DNA of 64,000 nucleotides from Streptomyces sp. TRM68367 (GTDB taxonomy: Bacteria; Actinomycetota; Actinomycetes; Streptomycetales; Streptomycetaceae): positions 124,001-188,000 of the forward strand of contig NZ_JACTVI010000003.1 in NCBI RefSeq assembly GCF_014495685.1, in the 5' to 3' direction. Each line of letters starts with the position of its first letter. Within the stretch, counting starts at the first letter, position 1. Below, one piece after another: positions 34,479 through 43,584 of the stretch. The translations under genes and the position numbers were made by a program. Under the pieces are notes generated by a model, which was not told the origin of the DNA, searched no databases, and saw only the letters and a program-made list of their open reading frames with translations.

Positions 34479-35879
34479 GTGACGGCGACACCAGCGCAGC
34501 CGTATACGCCGTTGGTGCCGCGCGCATGCCGCCCGCGCCGCCACCCCCGCCGTGCGCCCGGGCCGGTCCGGGACACGCTCACCCTGTTGGGCCTGCCGCT
34601 GGTCGCCGCGCTCGCGCTGCCCGCCGCGTTCGCCGGGGGCGGCACGCGACGCTGGTTCGGCGGGCGGGCCGAGAGCCAGCGGGCCGAGGCCCAGGCCGCG
34701 AAGGACGCCGCGGCCGCCGCCTTCTACGAGCTCGACACCGCCCAGCGCGACCTGCGCATCTCCATAGAGACGATCACGGCCGTCGACGACTCCCCCTCCG
34801 GCCGGCGCGCGGTCGGCGACTTCGAGGCCCTCGGCCGCCGCATCGACGAGGTCAGCCACCAGTACATCAACGCCGTCGACGCCCACGACCTCGACCGCGA
34901 CGACCTGGAGGCCTCCGCCGCCTCCCGTGCCCGCGCCGAGCTGACCGCCGCCAAGGACGAGCTGGGCCGGGTCAAGCAGGAACTGGACCGGTTCGCCGAC
35001 GGGCTCGGCCCGCTGCTCGGCAAGGCCGAGACCCAGCTGGCCCGGCTCGCGCCCGCGGTCGAACGCGCCCGGCAGTCCCTGCTCGCCGCCAGCAACGCCC
35101 TCGACACCGCGCGTGGCTCGGGCCTGAAGGCCGAGGACCTCGCCTCCCGGCTCGCCGCTCTCTCCCCCGAGCTGACCCGGCTCAACCAGGGCGCCGGCCA
35201 GCACGGCGTGCCCCAGACCCTGGATCGGGCCGAACGCGTCGCACGCGAGGCCGAGGCCATCCGGGCCGAAGCCGAACGGCTCCCCGAACGAGCCGCCGAG
35301 ATCGGCACCCGGCTCGTCTCCCTGCGCACCCGCGCCCAGGCCCTCACCACCCGCGCCGAACAGGTCGAACCGGTGCTGAGCGAACTGCGCCGCCGCTTCA
35401 CCGCCGCCTGCTGGCAGGACCTCCAGCAGGTCCCGGACCAGGCCGCCCAGACCGTACGGCAGGCCGAGCAGAAGCTGGCCGAGGCCCAGGCCGCCCGCGA
35501 CGACCAGCGCTGGCCGGACGCCACCGCCCTGCTGTCGACGGTGCGCGCCCTGCTGAACGCGACCGACGAGGCCGTGTCCGCCGCCGGTGACCGCCTGCGG
35601 CGCCTGAACGCCGTGCTGAAAGACCCCCAGCAGGAGATCGACCGCACCCGCTTCGCCATCCGTGACGCCCAGCGCCTGGCCATGGCCGGCCGCAATACCC
35701 CCGACCCCCGGCACGCCCGCCCCCTCGACGACGCGGTGGCCCGGCTGGACCGCGCCATCGCCATCCTGGAGGGCCGGCACCCCGACTACTGGCACTTCCT
35801 GACGGAAACCGAAGCGGTACGGCAGACGGTGTCCCGCGTGGTATCCCAGATCCGCGAGGAACGCGGCGCCGCGCACTGA
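34479..35879 (+). CDS. Large coiled-coil membrane protein
   Basis: A 466-residue protein. One N-terminal membrane helix (LTLLGLPLVAALALPAAFAG, about 40-60) is followed by about 400 residues of continuous charged, Ala-rich coiled coil (KDELGRVKQELDRF; RAEAERLPERAAEIG). No catalytic motif is visible. A structural or scaffold role at the membrane is likely. GGGAGAGGG precedes GTG 34479. It is the only gene of its transcript; FmdB lies 278 bp downstream. Confidence 0.78.
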   Translation: MTATPAQPYTPLVPRACRPRRHPRRAPGPVRDTLTLLGLPLVAALALPAAFAGGGTRRWFGGRAESQRAEAQAAKDAAAAAFYELDTAQRDLRISIETITAVDDSPSGRRAVGDFEALGRRIDEVSHQYINAVDAHDLDRDDLEASAASRARAELTAAKDELGRVKQELDRFADGLGPLLGKAETQLARLAPAVERARQSLLAASNALDTARGSGLKAEDLASRLAALSPELTRLNQGAGQHGVPQTLDRAERVAREAEAIRAEAERLPERAAEIGTRLVSLRTRAQALTTRAEQVEPVLSELRRRFTAACWQDLQQVPDQAAQTVRQAEQKLAEAQAARDDQRWPDATALLSTVRALLNATDEAVSAAGDRLRRLNAVLKDPQQEIDRTRFAIRDAQRLAMAGRNTPDPRHARPLDDAVARLDRAIAILEGRHPDYWHFLTETEAVRQTVSRVVSQIREERGAAH

Positions 35880-36156
35880 CCACGGTACGGCCCGGACCGA
35901 CCAGGGAAGGGACGGCATGCCGCCCGGGTCAGCGCTGGCGAGGGCGAGGGTGGTGCGCTGGGGTCGCCGAAGGGCGCAGGCACGCAGCCGATGTCCGTGG
36001 GCGGATCCGCTGTTCCCCGACAGGTGCCGAGACACCCGCCATTCGCGACGCGACCGACCCGAAGGGCTCGGCCGCCCCCTGCCGCTGCCCCAGGCCGGAT
36101 ACGACCGAGTCCGCTCACCCCTACGGCAGCCACCGACCACCGGTTAACCTGTGCTC

Positions 36157-36375
36157 ATGCCTCGCTATGAGTACCGCTGCCGGACCTGCGGCGACACCTT
36201 CGAACTGAGCCGTCCCATGGCGCAGTCCTCCGCCCCCGCGAACTGCCCCGCCGGCCACGACGACACGGTGAAGCTCCTGTCGACGGTCGCGGTCGGCGGC
36301 TCCGCTCCGACGCCTGCCGCCTCGCCCCGCGCGACGGGCGGGGGCGGCTGCTGCGGTGGCGGCTGCTGCGGCTGA
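36157..36375 (+). CDS. FmdB-type zinc-ribbon protein
   Basis: A 72-residue protein that begins PRYEYRCRTCGDTFEL, the CxxC zinc ribbon of FmdB/regulatory family proteins, with the second ligand pair replaced by CPAGH. The C-terminus ends in GGGGCCGGGCCG, a Cys/Gly-rich tail that may bind metal. Its role is not known; a DNA-binding regulator or metal chaperone is often suggested. GTG 36151 is an alternative start. Confidence 0.82.
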   Translation: MPRYEYRCRTCGDTFELSRPMAQSSAPANCPAGHDDTVKLLSTVAVGGSAPTPAASPRATGGGGCCGGGCCG

Positions 36376-36479
36376 CACCGGCTCACCTCGGCGTGCGGTC
36401 GGCGCGGGCTGCGGTACGGCGTGGGCTGCGCGTCCCGGAGATCGGCCCGCCCCTGGTGCGACGTGGGCTCCGTCCCGGC

Positions 36480-36620
36480 GATCCGCTCAACTCCCGGTGC
36501 GGGCTGGGCTCAGCTCCGGTGGCAGGACCAGCTCGCAGGCGTGGCGTGGGCACCACTCCCGGGCGTTTCGCTCAACTCCCGGTGGTCCGCTCAGCTCCCG
36601 GCGGTCTCTCAACTCCCCAG
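36480..36620 (+). repeat. Degenerate CTCAACTCCCGG repeats
   Basis: About five imperfect copies of GCTCAACTCCCGGTG-like units occur between the FmdB gene and the truncated kinase (near 36486, 36509, 36571, 36590 and 36607). They occupy the place where the missing 3' part of the kinase would be expected. No gene is seen. Confidence 0.6.
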
Positions 36621-36662
36621 GTAGCGGAGCACCGCCAGCACTCTGCGTGAATAGCCTTCACC

Positions 36663-37568
36663 TCAGACGACGAAATACGCGACGGTCGCCATCGCCCGCT
36701 CCGGCTCCTCCACGAGGTCGTACTCCACCCGCACCGGCACGGACGTCCGCTCCGCGACCGTCTCCAGCGCCGCGTGCAGCCCTGCCTCGTCCAGCGTGGT
36801 CGGATAGATCCGCCAGGCCACCTCACGCAGATCTTCCAGCGCCTGGCGGCTCTCCTCGTGGGCCTGTCTCAGCAGCCGGTCCCGGCGGTCCCCGTCCTGG
36901 CTGCGCCGGGCGCGGCCGAGCAGCATGCCGAGGGCGACCAGGCGCTGCTGTACGCCGTCGTGCAGGTCCCGTTCGATGCGGCGCCGCTCGTCGTGCACCG
37001 CGTCCACCACGGCGGCACGGCTCGCGGACAGTTCCGCGATCCGCCGCTCCAGCTCCTCCTGGTGGCGAGGGCCGAGAAGGCGCCGGGCCAACCGCCCTTC
37101 CAGCTCGGCGACTCCGAACATGCCCTGCACGGCGAGGAACAGCAGGAAGAGCCCGCCGAGGCTGCCGTAGGTGATCGCGCCGGGATTGCGGACGTCGTCC
37201 ACAAGCAGCCAGATGTATATCCAAGACGTGCCGTACCCGAGGCCGATGGCCACCGACAGCATCACGACTCCGCCGAGGAGGCCGAGGGCCCAGCGGCAGG
37301 CCAGGTACCGCAGGGCCGCCATGTCCGTGTACGCGGGTGAGACGCTGACGCGCAGCCACAGTTTCAGGCGGAGCCGCTCGAACTTCGTCAGTCCTCGCGC
37401 ACACGCGAGAAGAAAGCGGAGTATGGCGCGGCGCCCGGCCGGCCAGGCCGCCACGGGCAGCATGGCCAGCCCGGCGAGGACGACGAAGGGCAGCTCGATG
37501 ACGGCCGCGGCGGCTCCCGTGATGAGGCCCACCGCGCACCGCACTCCACGTCGCGCCATGTCTCGCAT
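36663..37568 (-). pseudogene. Sensor histidine kinase truncated before its ATPase domain
   Basis: A 301-residue NarL/HisKA_3 kinase remnant. Four membrane helices are followed by the phosphoacceptor helix DERRRIERDLHDGVQQRLVAL (His in ERDLHDG) and the linker helices. The chain ends at ATVAYFVV with TGA, exactly where the HATPase_c domain (N, G1 and G2 boxes, about 100 residues) should begin. The following DNA is repeats. No response-regulator gene is adjacent. It cannot autophosphorylate as encoded. TTG 37592 or ATG 37559 are alternative starts. Confidence 0.8.
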
Positions 37569-37605
37569 GATCGCGAGGCTATCCGGGCGCAACGACCGTG
37601 CACAC

Positions 37606-37642
37606 TGCGGAAAACCGCAATTCGGATTTGCGGTGAACCGCA
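37606..37642. promoter_or_regulatory. Tandem palindromes TGCGGN4CCGCA
   Basis: TGCGGAAAACCGCA (37606-37619) and TGCGGTGAACCGCA (37629-37642) repeat at 23 bp, and together form a longer inverted repeat, CACTGCGG...CCGCAGTG. They lie between the kinase remnant and the divergent DedA gene. This resembles a two-site operator, perhaps for the lost response regulator. Confidence 0.6.
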
Positions 37643-37700
37643 GTGGATCGTGCGGACTTCCTCAGGGTTTCTTCAGCTGCGATTTTCTAGCGTTGTCGGC

Positions 37701-38678
37701 ATGACAGCCATCGCAGCGCAGGCGCTCAGCGAGTACACGACGACAGCGGGCACAATCGCCGCGGACGCGGTCGCCGCGCACTCGACGGCCGTGACGGCGG
37801 GGATACCGCTCGCGGCCGGGGGCGCCGGCGCGCCGGAGTGGGTCAGCGGGCTCATGGATTCCTGGGGCGCTCCGGGCGCCGGCCTCGCCGTCGCGCTGGA
37901 GAACCTGTTGCCTCCCATCCCGAGCGAGGTGATCCTGCCCCTCGCCGGATTCGCCACGAGCGCGGGCAAGATGAGCCTGCTCGCCGTCCTGCTGTGGACT
38001 ACCGCCGGCTCGGTGATCGGGGCGCTCGCGCTCTACGGGGTCGGTGCGCTGCTCGGCCGGGACCGGACAGTGGCGATCGCTGCCCGGCTGCCGCTGGTGA
38101 AGGTGGCGGACATCGAGAAGACGGAGGCGTGGTTCCTCCGGCACGGCACCAAGGCGGTGTTCTTCGGCCGGATGATCCCGTTCTTCCGCAGCCTGATATC
38201 GGTGCCGGCGGGCGTCGAGCGTATGCGTCTGCCCGTGTTCCTGGGCCTGACCACGCTGGGCAGCGCCATCTGGAACACCGTGTTCGTCCTGGCGGGCCAC
38301 GCGTTGGGCGACAAGTGGCCCGAGGTGACACGGATCGTCTCCACCTACTCCAAGGTGGTCCTCGCCGTGGCCGCGCTGACGGCGCTGGTGTTCATCGTCC
38401 TGCGGATGCTGCGGCCGGGCGACGGACGGCGCAGGCGGGGTCGCGAGCACTCGCGTTCTGAGGACAGTCATGAGGGCATACGCCCGGTCGGCCAGGCCGG
38501 CCCCTCCGACGCGGCCGAAGCACTCCGCTCCGGTGCCGGGTCGCCCGTCGGCCCGGGCTCAGGGAGCCAGGCCGACGGGCCGTACGGGACCGGCGTCAGT
38601 GGGGCGAGTGGACCGTCCGCAGGAGCTCCCGCAGGATCCGCTCACCGGCCAGCGCACCCCGCTCGGGAAGCGCGCTGA
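37701..38678 (+). CDS. DedA-family membrane protein with long C-terminal tail
   Basis: A 325-residue DedA protein. The re-entrant loop LENLLPPIPSEVILPLAGF (about 74) and FFGRMIPFFRSLISVPAG with the conserved Arg-x-Pro and Arg are present. Membrane helices run to about residue 240. Beyond that, an 85-residue Gly/Ser/Pro-rich hydrophilic tail overlaps the convergent HAD gene by 83 bp, so the stop may have been read through by mutation. ATG 37701 has no good Shine-Dalgarno site. Confidence 0.82.
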   Translation: MTAIAAQALSEYTTTAGTIAADAVAAHSTAVTAGIPLAAGGAGAPEWVSGLMDSWGAPGAGLAVALENLLPPIPSEVILPLAGFATSAGKMSLLAVLLWTTAGSVIGALALYGVGALLGRDRTVAIAARLPLVKVADIEKTEAWFLRHGTKAVFFGRMIPFFRSLISVPAGVERMRLPVFLGLTTLGSAIWNTVFVLAGHALGDKWPEVTRIVSTYSKVVLAVAALTALVFIVLRMLRPGDGRRRRGREHSRSEDSHEGIRPVGQAGPSDAAEALRSGAGSPVGPGSGSQADGPYGTGVSGASGPSAGAPAGSAHRPAHPAREAR

Positions 38679-39408
38679 TCGTGGGGGCCGTCCAGCCGGC
38701 GTCGGCGAGCTCGCCGTGGCCGGGGCGCCAGCCCCGGTCCGCCGCGAGCAGCAGGTCGGCGTCAAGGAGGGAGTCACCGGCGGCGAGGGTGAGGTCGGCG
38801 CCGGTGCGGCGGGCGACCTCGCGCAGCGCCGCGCTCTTGGTGAGCGGCTTGGGCACGGCGTAGAGCTTGCGGCCCTGGAGGGACACCGTCCAGCCGCAAT
38901 TCTCCGCCCACACCGCGAGTTCCTTCACCCAGTCCTCGGGCAGCAGTTCCCGCTCGACGACGAGGTAGGCGAAGAGGTCCTCGGCGATCCGGTGCTTGCG
39001 CACCCACACCGGGTCGGCGGTAGCCATCAGGTGCTCTCGCACATCGTCCAGCGGCGCGCACTCGTCGGCGAGGCGTGCGGTCACCTGCGCGTGCCAGTCG
39101 GGGTCGCAGACGCCGTCGACCAGGAGGTGCCCGCCGTTGGCGCAGATCGCGTACGCCGGCGCGGGGCCCGGCAGGTTGATGCGCTGGTACTGCTTGCGGG
39201 TGCGGGTCGTGGCCGGCACGAACACCGCCGTGTCACCAAGGTCGGCGAGGAGCTGGGCCGCCGTCTCCGTCATGTACGACAGCGGCTTGTTCTCGTGGAC
39301 CTCCACGCACAACAGCCGGGGCGCGCGGGCGTCCGGCATGGTCAGTGCCAGGGCAGCAGAGGAGTAGATCAGTGTGCGATCGAGGTCGCTCGCGACGAGT
39401 ACGGGCAT
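38596..39408 (-). CDS. HAD hydrolase of the Ter-associated module
   Basis: A 270-residue HAD phosphatase. Motif I is VLVASDLDRTLIYS with both Asp; motif II lies in VFVPATTRT; the later LTLAAGDSLLDADLLLAADRG supplies motif III/IV acids. The ATG overlaps the stop of the upstream PRTase gene (ATGA), so the two are coupled. In Ter-linked gene sets of this type a HAD enzyme is predicted to dephosphorylate a nucleotide-like intermediate. The substrate is not known. Confidence 0.82.
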   Translation of the reverse strand: MPVLVASDLDRTLIYSSAALALTMPDARAPRLLCVEVHENKPLSYMTETAAQLLADLGDTAVFVPATTRTRKQYQRINLPGPAPAYAICANGGHLLVDGVCDPDWHAQVTARLADECAPLDDVREHLMATADPVWVRKHRIAEDLFAYLVVERELLPEDWVKELAVWAENCGWTVSLQGRKLYAVPKPLTKSAALREVARRTGADLTLAAGDSLLDADLLLAADRGWRPGHGELADAGWTAPTISALPERGALAGERILRELLRTVHSPH

Positions 39409-42161
39409 CAGACCGTCACCGCCTTGCCGTCGGCGCCGGTCGCGCCCCGCGTGTACTTGGGGTGGATGAGTCCGACGCAGGTGTACGGCAGGTCGGCGAC
39501 CTCCTCGACCGGGACGCCCCGCTGCTCGGCCAGCAGGCGGACGTGGTCGAGGTCGCGGCCCGCGCCGGACCGGGCCAGCACCTTCCACGGCACGCGGCGC
39601 AGCATCACCCGGGTGGTCTCACCGACGCCGGGCTTGACGAGGTTGACGTCCTGGATGCCGTACTCCTCGCTGATGCGCTCGACGGCCGCCCAGCCCTCCC
39701 AGGTCGGGGTGCGGTCGGCGCAGAGCAGTTCCTTGGCCTGGGCGTCCGCCGCGTCCGCGACCTCCGAAAAGCGTGCGGACACCGCGTCGAGGAAGGCCAC
39801 CGAGACGTCGGCGCCGGCGAGTTCGCGGTAGAACTTCGCGCCGTGGTAGTCGTGCGGGCCGACCAGGTCGGCGCGCAGCACCGTGCGCGAGATGAGGCCG
39901 GACACCGTGGAGTTGAGGCAGGCGGAGGGGATGAGGAAGTCCTCGCGGGTGCCGTACGTGCGGACGCACGAGCCGGGGTCGGCCAGCACCGCGATCTCCG
40001 GATCGAAGCCGGTGCTGCCGTGGGACTTCTCGAAGTCCTCCACGGCCTGGGCGAGTTCGCGGGTGATGGCGCCCTTGCCGGTCCAGCCGTCGACGAAGAC
40101 GATCTCGGCGGGGTCGTACCGGTCGGTCAGCCAGCGCAGCGCGTTGACGTCGATGCCGCGGCCGCGGACGATGGAGACGGCGTAGTGCGGCAGGTCGAGG
40201 CCGTGGCGGTACTGGGCCCAGCGGCGCATCAGGATGCCTACAGGGGTGCCGGCGCGGGCCAGCGAGACCAGGACCGGGCGCGGGTTGGGGGTCCCCCCGC
40301 TCGAGCGAAGTCGAGAGTGGGGGAACTCGGTGAGGACCGTCTCGGTGACCACGCCGACCGCCTGGGCCAGGCGCGCGGCCGAGGCTTCCAGCGCGCTGTG
40401 GAACAGTTCCTGGTACTGCTCGGTCGGCTGGTACTCCACGGGCAGGGACTCGGCGTAGTGCGCGCCGCCGCCCTGGATCGCCTCCTCCCGCTCCTCGGTC
40501 GGCGCCTCCAGCGTCACGTCCGAGAGGTCCTGGAGCAGCCAGCCGACCTCCTCGGGCGCGTACGAGGAGAAGGCGGGGCCGCGGAGGGGCTCGGGCAGCA
40601 TGGCGGGCCTTTCGGCGGGGACGCGCGGGGGCTCGGGCGCGTACGACGGTACGACCGCGAGCAGGACGTGCGGGGTGTGGGCGGTGAGCTGGGCGAGCAG
40701 GCCGTCGGGCGCGTGCAGGGCGGGGGTGTCGGCGGCCGAGTCGACCACGGCGACGACGGCGTCGAAGCCCTGGCCCGCGACGTTGTAGGCGTAGCGCTCG
40801 CCGGCGCCGTCGGCCGGGTCGTCGTGGGCGGGGAAGACCAGGCGGGTGCGTATCGCGTAGCCGGGATCGTCGACCGCGAGGACGGGCGAGCGGGTGGTGG
40901 TGGAGTAGCGCACCTCGGCGGAGACGACCTGCTCCAGCTCGCGGGCGAGTCTGAGGGGCGCGTACATCAGCTCCTCGAAGCCGAGCACGAGCACGCGCCG
41001 GGCACGTGCGGGCAGCGCTTCGGCGAGCCGGGCGGCCATGGCGGGCAGGGCACCCTCCAGCCGGGCCCGGTGCGCGGGGGTGAACCCGTGCCGCCCGCCG
41101 TCGGGCAGCCCGCGGGGCCAGCGCAGATCGACACGGGTGACACGGCCGGTCGGCTGCTCGGCGGGGACGGCCGGCAGGGTCGCGCTGTCGGGGGAAACGG
41201 CCCAGGAGTCGTCGGGCGGCACGGTGCCGGAGTCTTCGGCAACTGCATCCGTCACACCGCCATCGGTACCCGCCGCCGCGCCCCTGTCGGCAACCGCAGC
41301 CGCCGCACCGCCTTCGGGAAGCGCAGCCGACGCACCGGTGTCGGCAGCCAGCGTGGTCTCGGCCTCGTGGCGGGCCACCAGTGCCTGGCCCTTCTCCAGG
41401 ACGCCTTCCGGCAGTCTGACCGTGCCCGAGGCGGCCGTGACCAGGTCGACGCGGGCGTCGATCTCGCGGGCGAAGTCCGCCAGGCGGTCAGCGTCGGCCG
41501 CCGAGCGCATGTCGACCAGCGCGACCACGACGTATCGCCGGCGGGGATAGCGTGCGTGCAGGTCGCGGATGGTGTTCAGGACGGTGTTGCCGGTGGAGAA
41601 CTCGTCGTCGACCAGGACCAGCGGGCCGTCGCCGGTCAGCAGCGCCGGGTTCTCCGGGAGCAGCAGGTGGGAGGTGGCGTGGGAGTGGGACTCCTCGAAA
41701 CCGCCGGCCTGGGCGACGCCGGGGACCGGGCGGCGGGTGGAGTGCAGGTAGGGGGCGAGGCCGAGGCCGTCGCAGACGGAGTGACCGAGACCGGTGGCGG
41801 TCTCCGCGTAGCCGAGGACGACCGCTTGACGGGCCTGGCGGTCGTCCAGCAGGTCGCGCACGCGGCGGCCGAGGGCGAAGCCATGGCCGTAGACGACGGA
41901 GGGCGACTGCGGGACGTGCTTGCCGAGCACGTTCGAGACCAGCAGGTGGGCCCGCTTGGGGTTGCGGCGCAGCGCGAGCCCCAGCAGCCCGGTCAGCATG
42001 TCGTCACCGACGAGTTCGACGCCGAGCCGCTCGGCGACCCACTCACCGGACCACACGCGGTCGTCGGATGCACCAGTCTGTACCCCCGTCCGCACGTCGT
42101 CGTGCACCTCCTTGTTCACGTCCATGCATTCCTTGGGTCGAAGAAAGTCCTTGCGAAGCAT
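39408..42161 (-). CDS. PRTase-TRSP-StiP fusion of the Ter-associated module
   Basis: A 917-residue fusion. The N-terminal phosphoribosyltransferase domain (60-220) carries the PRPP loop LVLVDDEFSTGNTVLNTI (about 184). A linker with Ala-rich repeats (about 285-335) precedes a TRSP domain named for its motif, YSTTTRSPVLAVDDPGY (about 415-430). The C-terminal StiP-type cysteine-protease-like domain (about 600-850) includes MRRWAQYRHGLDLPHYAVS and VFVDGWTGKGAITREL. These families co-occur with TerD. The start may be ATG 42125 rather than 42161. A dispersed hairpin repeat is inserted in frame near residue 620. Confidence 0.85.
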   Translation of the reverse strand: MLRKDFLRPKECMDVNKEVHDDVRTGVQTGASDDRVWSGEWVAERLGVELVGDDMLTGLLGLALRRNPKRAHLLVSNVLGKHVPQSPSVVYGHGFALGRRVRDLLDDRQARQAVVLGYAETATGLGHSVCDGLGLAPYLHSTRRPVPGVAQAGGFEESHSHATSHLLLPENPALLTGDGPLVLVDDEFSTGNTVLNTIRDLHARYPRRRYVVVALVDMRSAADADRLADFAREIDARVDLVTAASGTVRLPEGVLEKGQALVARHEAETTLAADTGASAALPEGGAAAAVADRGAAAGTDGGVTDAVAEDSGTVPPDDSWAVSPDSATLPAVPAEQPTGRVTRVDLRWPRGLPDGGRHGFTPAHRARLEGALPAMAARLAEALPARARRVLVLGFEELMYAPLRLARELEQVVSAEVRYSTTTRSPVLAVDDPGYAIRTRLVFPAHDDPADGAGERYAYNVAGQGFDAVVAVVDSAADTPALHAPDGLLAQLTAHTPHVLLAVVPSYAPEPPRVPAERPAMLPEPLRGPAFSSYAPEEVGWLLQDLSDVTLEAPTEEREEAIQGGGAHYAESLPVEYQPTEQYQELFHSALEASAARLAQAVGVVTETVLTEFPHSRLRSSGGTPNPRPVLVSLARAGTPVGILMRRWAQYRHGLDLPHYAVSIVRGRGIDVNALRWLTDRYDPAEIVFVDGWTGKGAITRELAQAVEDFEKSHGSTGFDPEIAVLADPGSCVRTYGTREDFLIPSACLNSTVSGLISRTVLRADLVGPHDYHGAKFYRELAGADVSVAFLDAVSARFSEVADAADAQAKELLCADRTPTWEGWAAVERISEEYGIQDVNLVKPGVGETTRVMLRRVPWKVLARSGAGRDLDHVRLLAEQRGVPVEEVADLPYTCVGLIHPKYTRGATGADGKAVTV
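40286..40324. repeat. Dispersed hairpin repeat inside the StiP region
   Basis: GTCCCCCCGCTCGAGCGAAG followed by TCGAGAGTGGGGGA matches GTGCACCCGCTCGAGCGGAG and CCGAGAGTGGGGGA at 58458-58490. The CCCCC/GGGGG arms form a hairpin. On the coding strand it adds about 13 residues, FPHSRLRSSGGTP, before RPVLVSLARAG. Confidence 0.8.
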
Positions 42162-42203
42162 TCTCCGCGCTCCGCGCGCGCTCCGGGCCGGGATTCGCCG
42201 GGG

Positions 42204-43367
42204 TCAGTCGGACAGGCCGGCGGCGAGCAGCTCCACGAAGCCGATGTCCTCGTTCGCCACGCCGAAGGCCTCGGCGCGCAGCAGGGTCCGCTCGGCCCAG
42301 GCGCGGTGCGGCTTCACCTCGTTCATCTTGTTCGTGTACGCCGACCTCACCACGCCCCCGCCGCAGCGTTCGGGCTTGAGGATGTCCTGGGCGTCGCTGA
42401 ACTCCTCGTGGCTGACAACCGACAGGGCGTGCACCGGGAGCACGTGCGAGGGGTGGATGCAGGTCTTGCCCAGCAGGCCGTTGGCATGGTCCAGGGAGAT
42501 CTCCCGCAGCAGCCCGTCCATGGCGTGCTCAATCAGTCTCTTGCGCAGTTCTACGGCCTGCACCTGCAGGAAGGGGCTCTGCCGCAGCTGCGGTTTGAAC
42601 ATGCGCTCCTGGACCCGGAAGTACTCCCACACCGGCCCGGTCACGGTGAAGCCGGTGCCGTCGGCCCGCCCCAGCATGTTCACCACGTCTGCGATGACGG
42701 AGGCGACGATCTGCACGTCGTACGCCGTCATGTCGGGGGCCCGGCGCAGGCCGTACGAGGAACAGAAGTCGGTCACGCCGAGGCGCAGCGCGAGCACGCG
42801 GTCGCGGTACTTGTCGACCGCGCGGAAGATGCCCTCCAGGGTCTCCACGCGCGACTCCCGGTACAGCAGCTCCGGCGACTCCAGCACCGGCATGGCGAAC
42901 AGCCGGCGGCCGCTGTCGGCCTCGGTGGCGGCGACGGACTCCAGGAAGGGGATACCGCGCTCCTCGGTGAACTTGGGCAGCACGAATCCGGACAGCAGCC
43001 GGGCGGTGGGGCCAAGGCGTCGTACCAGGTCGGGGATCTGTTCGGGGATGCGGACCCGGATGAACAGCAGCGGCAGGTCCCCGGGGCGCCCGTCGAGGTC
43101 GGAGAACTGCCGGACGAGGTTCTCCTCGGCCGCGCCGACCTCCGCGTCGTCGATCGAATCCTCCAGACACAGCACCATCGAGACCACGCCGCGTCCTGCC
43201 TGCGTGATGGCGTCGTCGGCGAGCCGGGGGCGGGTGGCGGGGCTGTAGAGCGTGGCGCCCAGGGCCGCGGAGAGCAGCCGGGCCGGGGAGTCCGGAGTGA
43301 ACTCGCACGGCTCTTGGTGAAACAGACGCTTCCGCGCCTCAGGAGCAATGTGCCCGAAGTGACGCAT
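42204..43367 (-). CDS. HpcH/HpaI-aldolase (CitE-like) of the Ter-associated module
   Basis: A 387-residue TIM-barrel protein of the HpcH/HpaI or citrate-lyase beta class. It has the metal-binding Glu in MVLCLEDSIDDAEV, RVRIPEQIPDL, and MPVLESPELLYRES. CIHPSHVLPVHAL near 330 resembles the CoA-site segment of CitE. GGGGGAG precedes the ATG. It is the first gene of HpcH-PRTase-HAD. A carbon-carbon lyase or ligase step on an oxoacid is predicted by family; the substrate is unknown. It is divergent from a TerD gene 217 bp away. Confidence 0.85.
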   Translation of the reverse strand: MRHFGHIAPEARKRLFHQEPCEFTPDSPARLLSAALGATLYSPATRPRLADDAITQAGRGVVSMVLCLEDSIDDAEVGAAEENLVRQFSDLDGRPGDLPLLFIRVRIPEQIPDLVRRLGPTARLLSGFVLPKFTEERGIPFLESVAATEADSGRRLFAMPVLESPELLYRESRVETLEGIFRAVDKYRDRVLALRLGVTDFCSSYGLRRAPDMTAYDVQIVASVIADVVNMLGRADGTGFTVTGPVWEYFRVQERMFKPQLRQSPFLQVQAVELRKRLIEHAMDGLLREISLDHANGLLGKTCIHPSHVLPVHALSVVSHEEFSDAQDILKPERCGGGVVRSAYTNKMNEVKPHRAWAERTLLRAEAFGVANEDIGFVELLAAGLSD

Positions 43368-43584
43368 AAGACTCCCCCGTGGTGTCTGGGCGACCTGTGA
43401 GCTGTTCGAAGGTGACCGGTAATAGTACGTAGGGATCCATGTCTGGGGTTCCCGTCGGGCATGAATTTCAGGTAACGCAGGCAAACACAGCCATTGCGGA
43501 CAGCATCGCGCGACGGCCGTGAACGCGGTCCGGAACCCCGGCCCCGCGTTGTCGTGACCAGGACTGAGAGGGCAGGATGACCGC

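Noticed and set aside
39345-43400. A plus-strand open frame of about 1350 codons opposite the HAD-PRTase-HpcH genes.
   Set aside because: The minus-strand genes have clear domains and ribosome binding sites. The plus-strand product has none.
43400-43580. An N-terminal extension of the HpcH gene to 43634.
   Set aside because: GGGGGAG lies 4 bp before ATG 43367, which gives the family N-terminus, and the extension has no motif.
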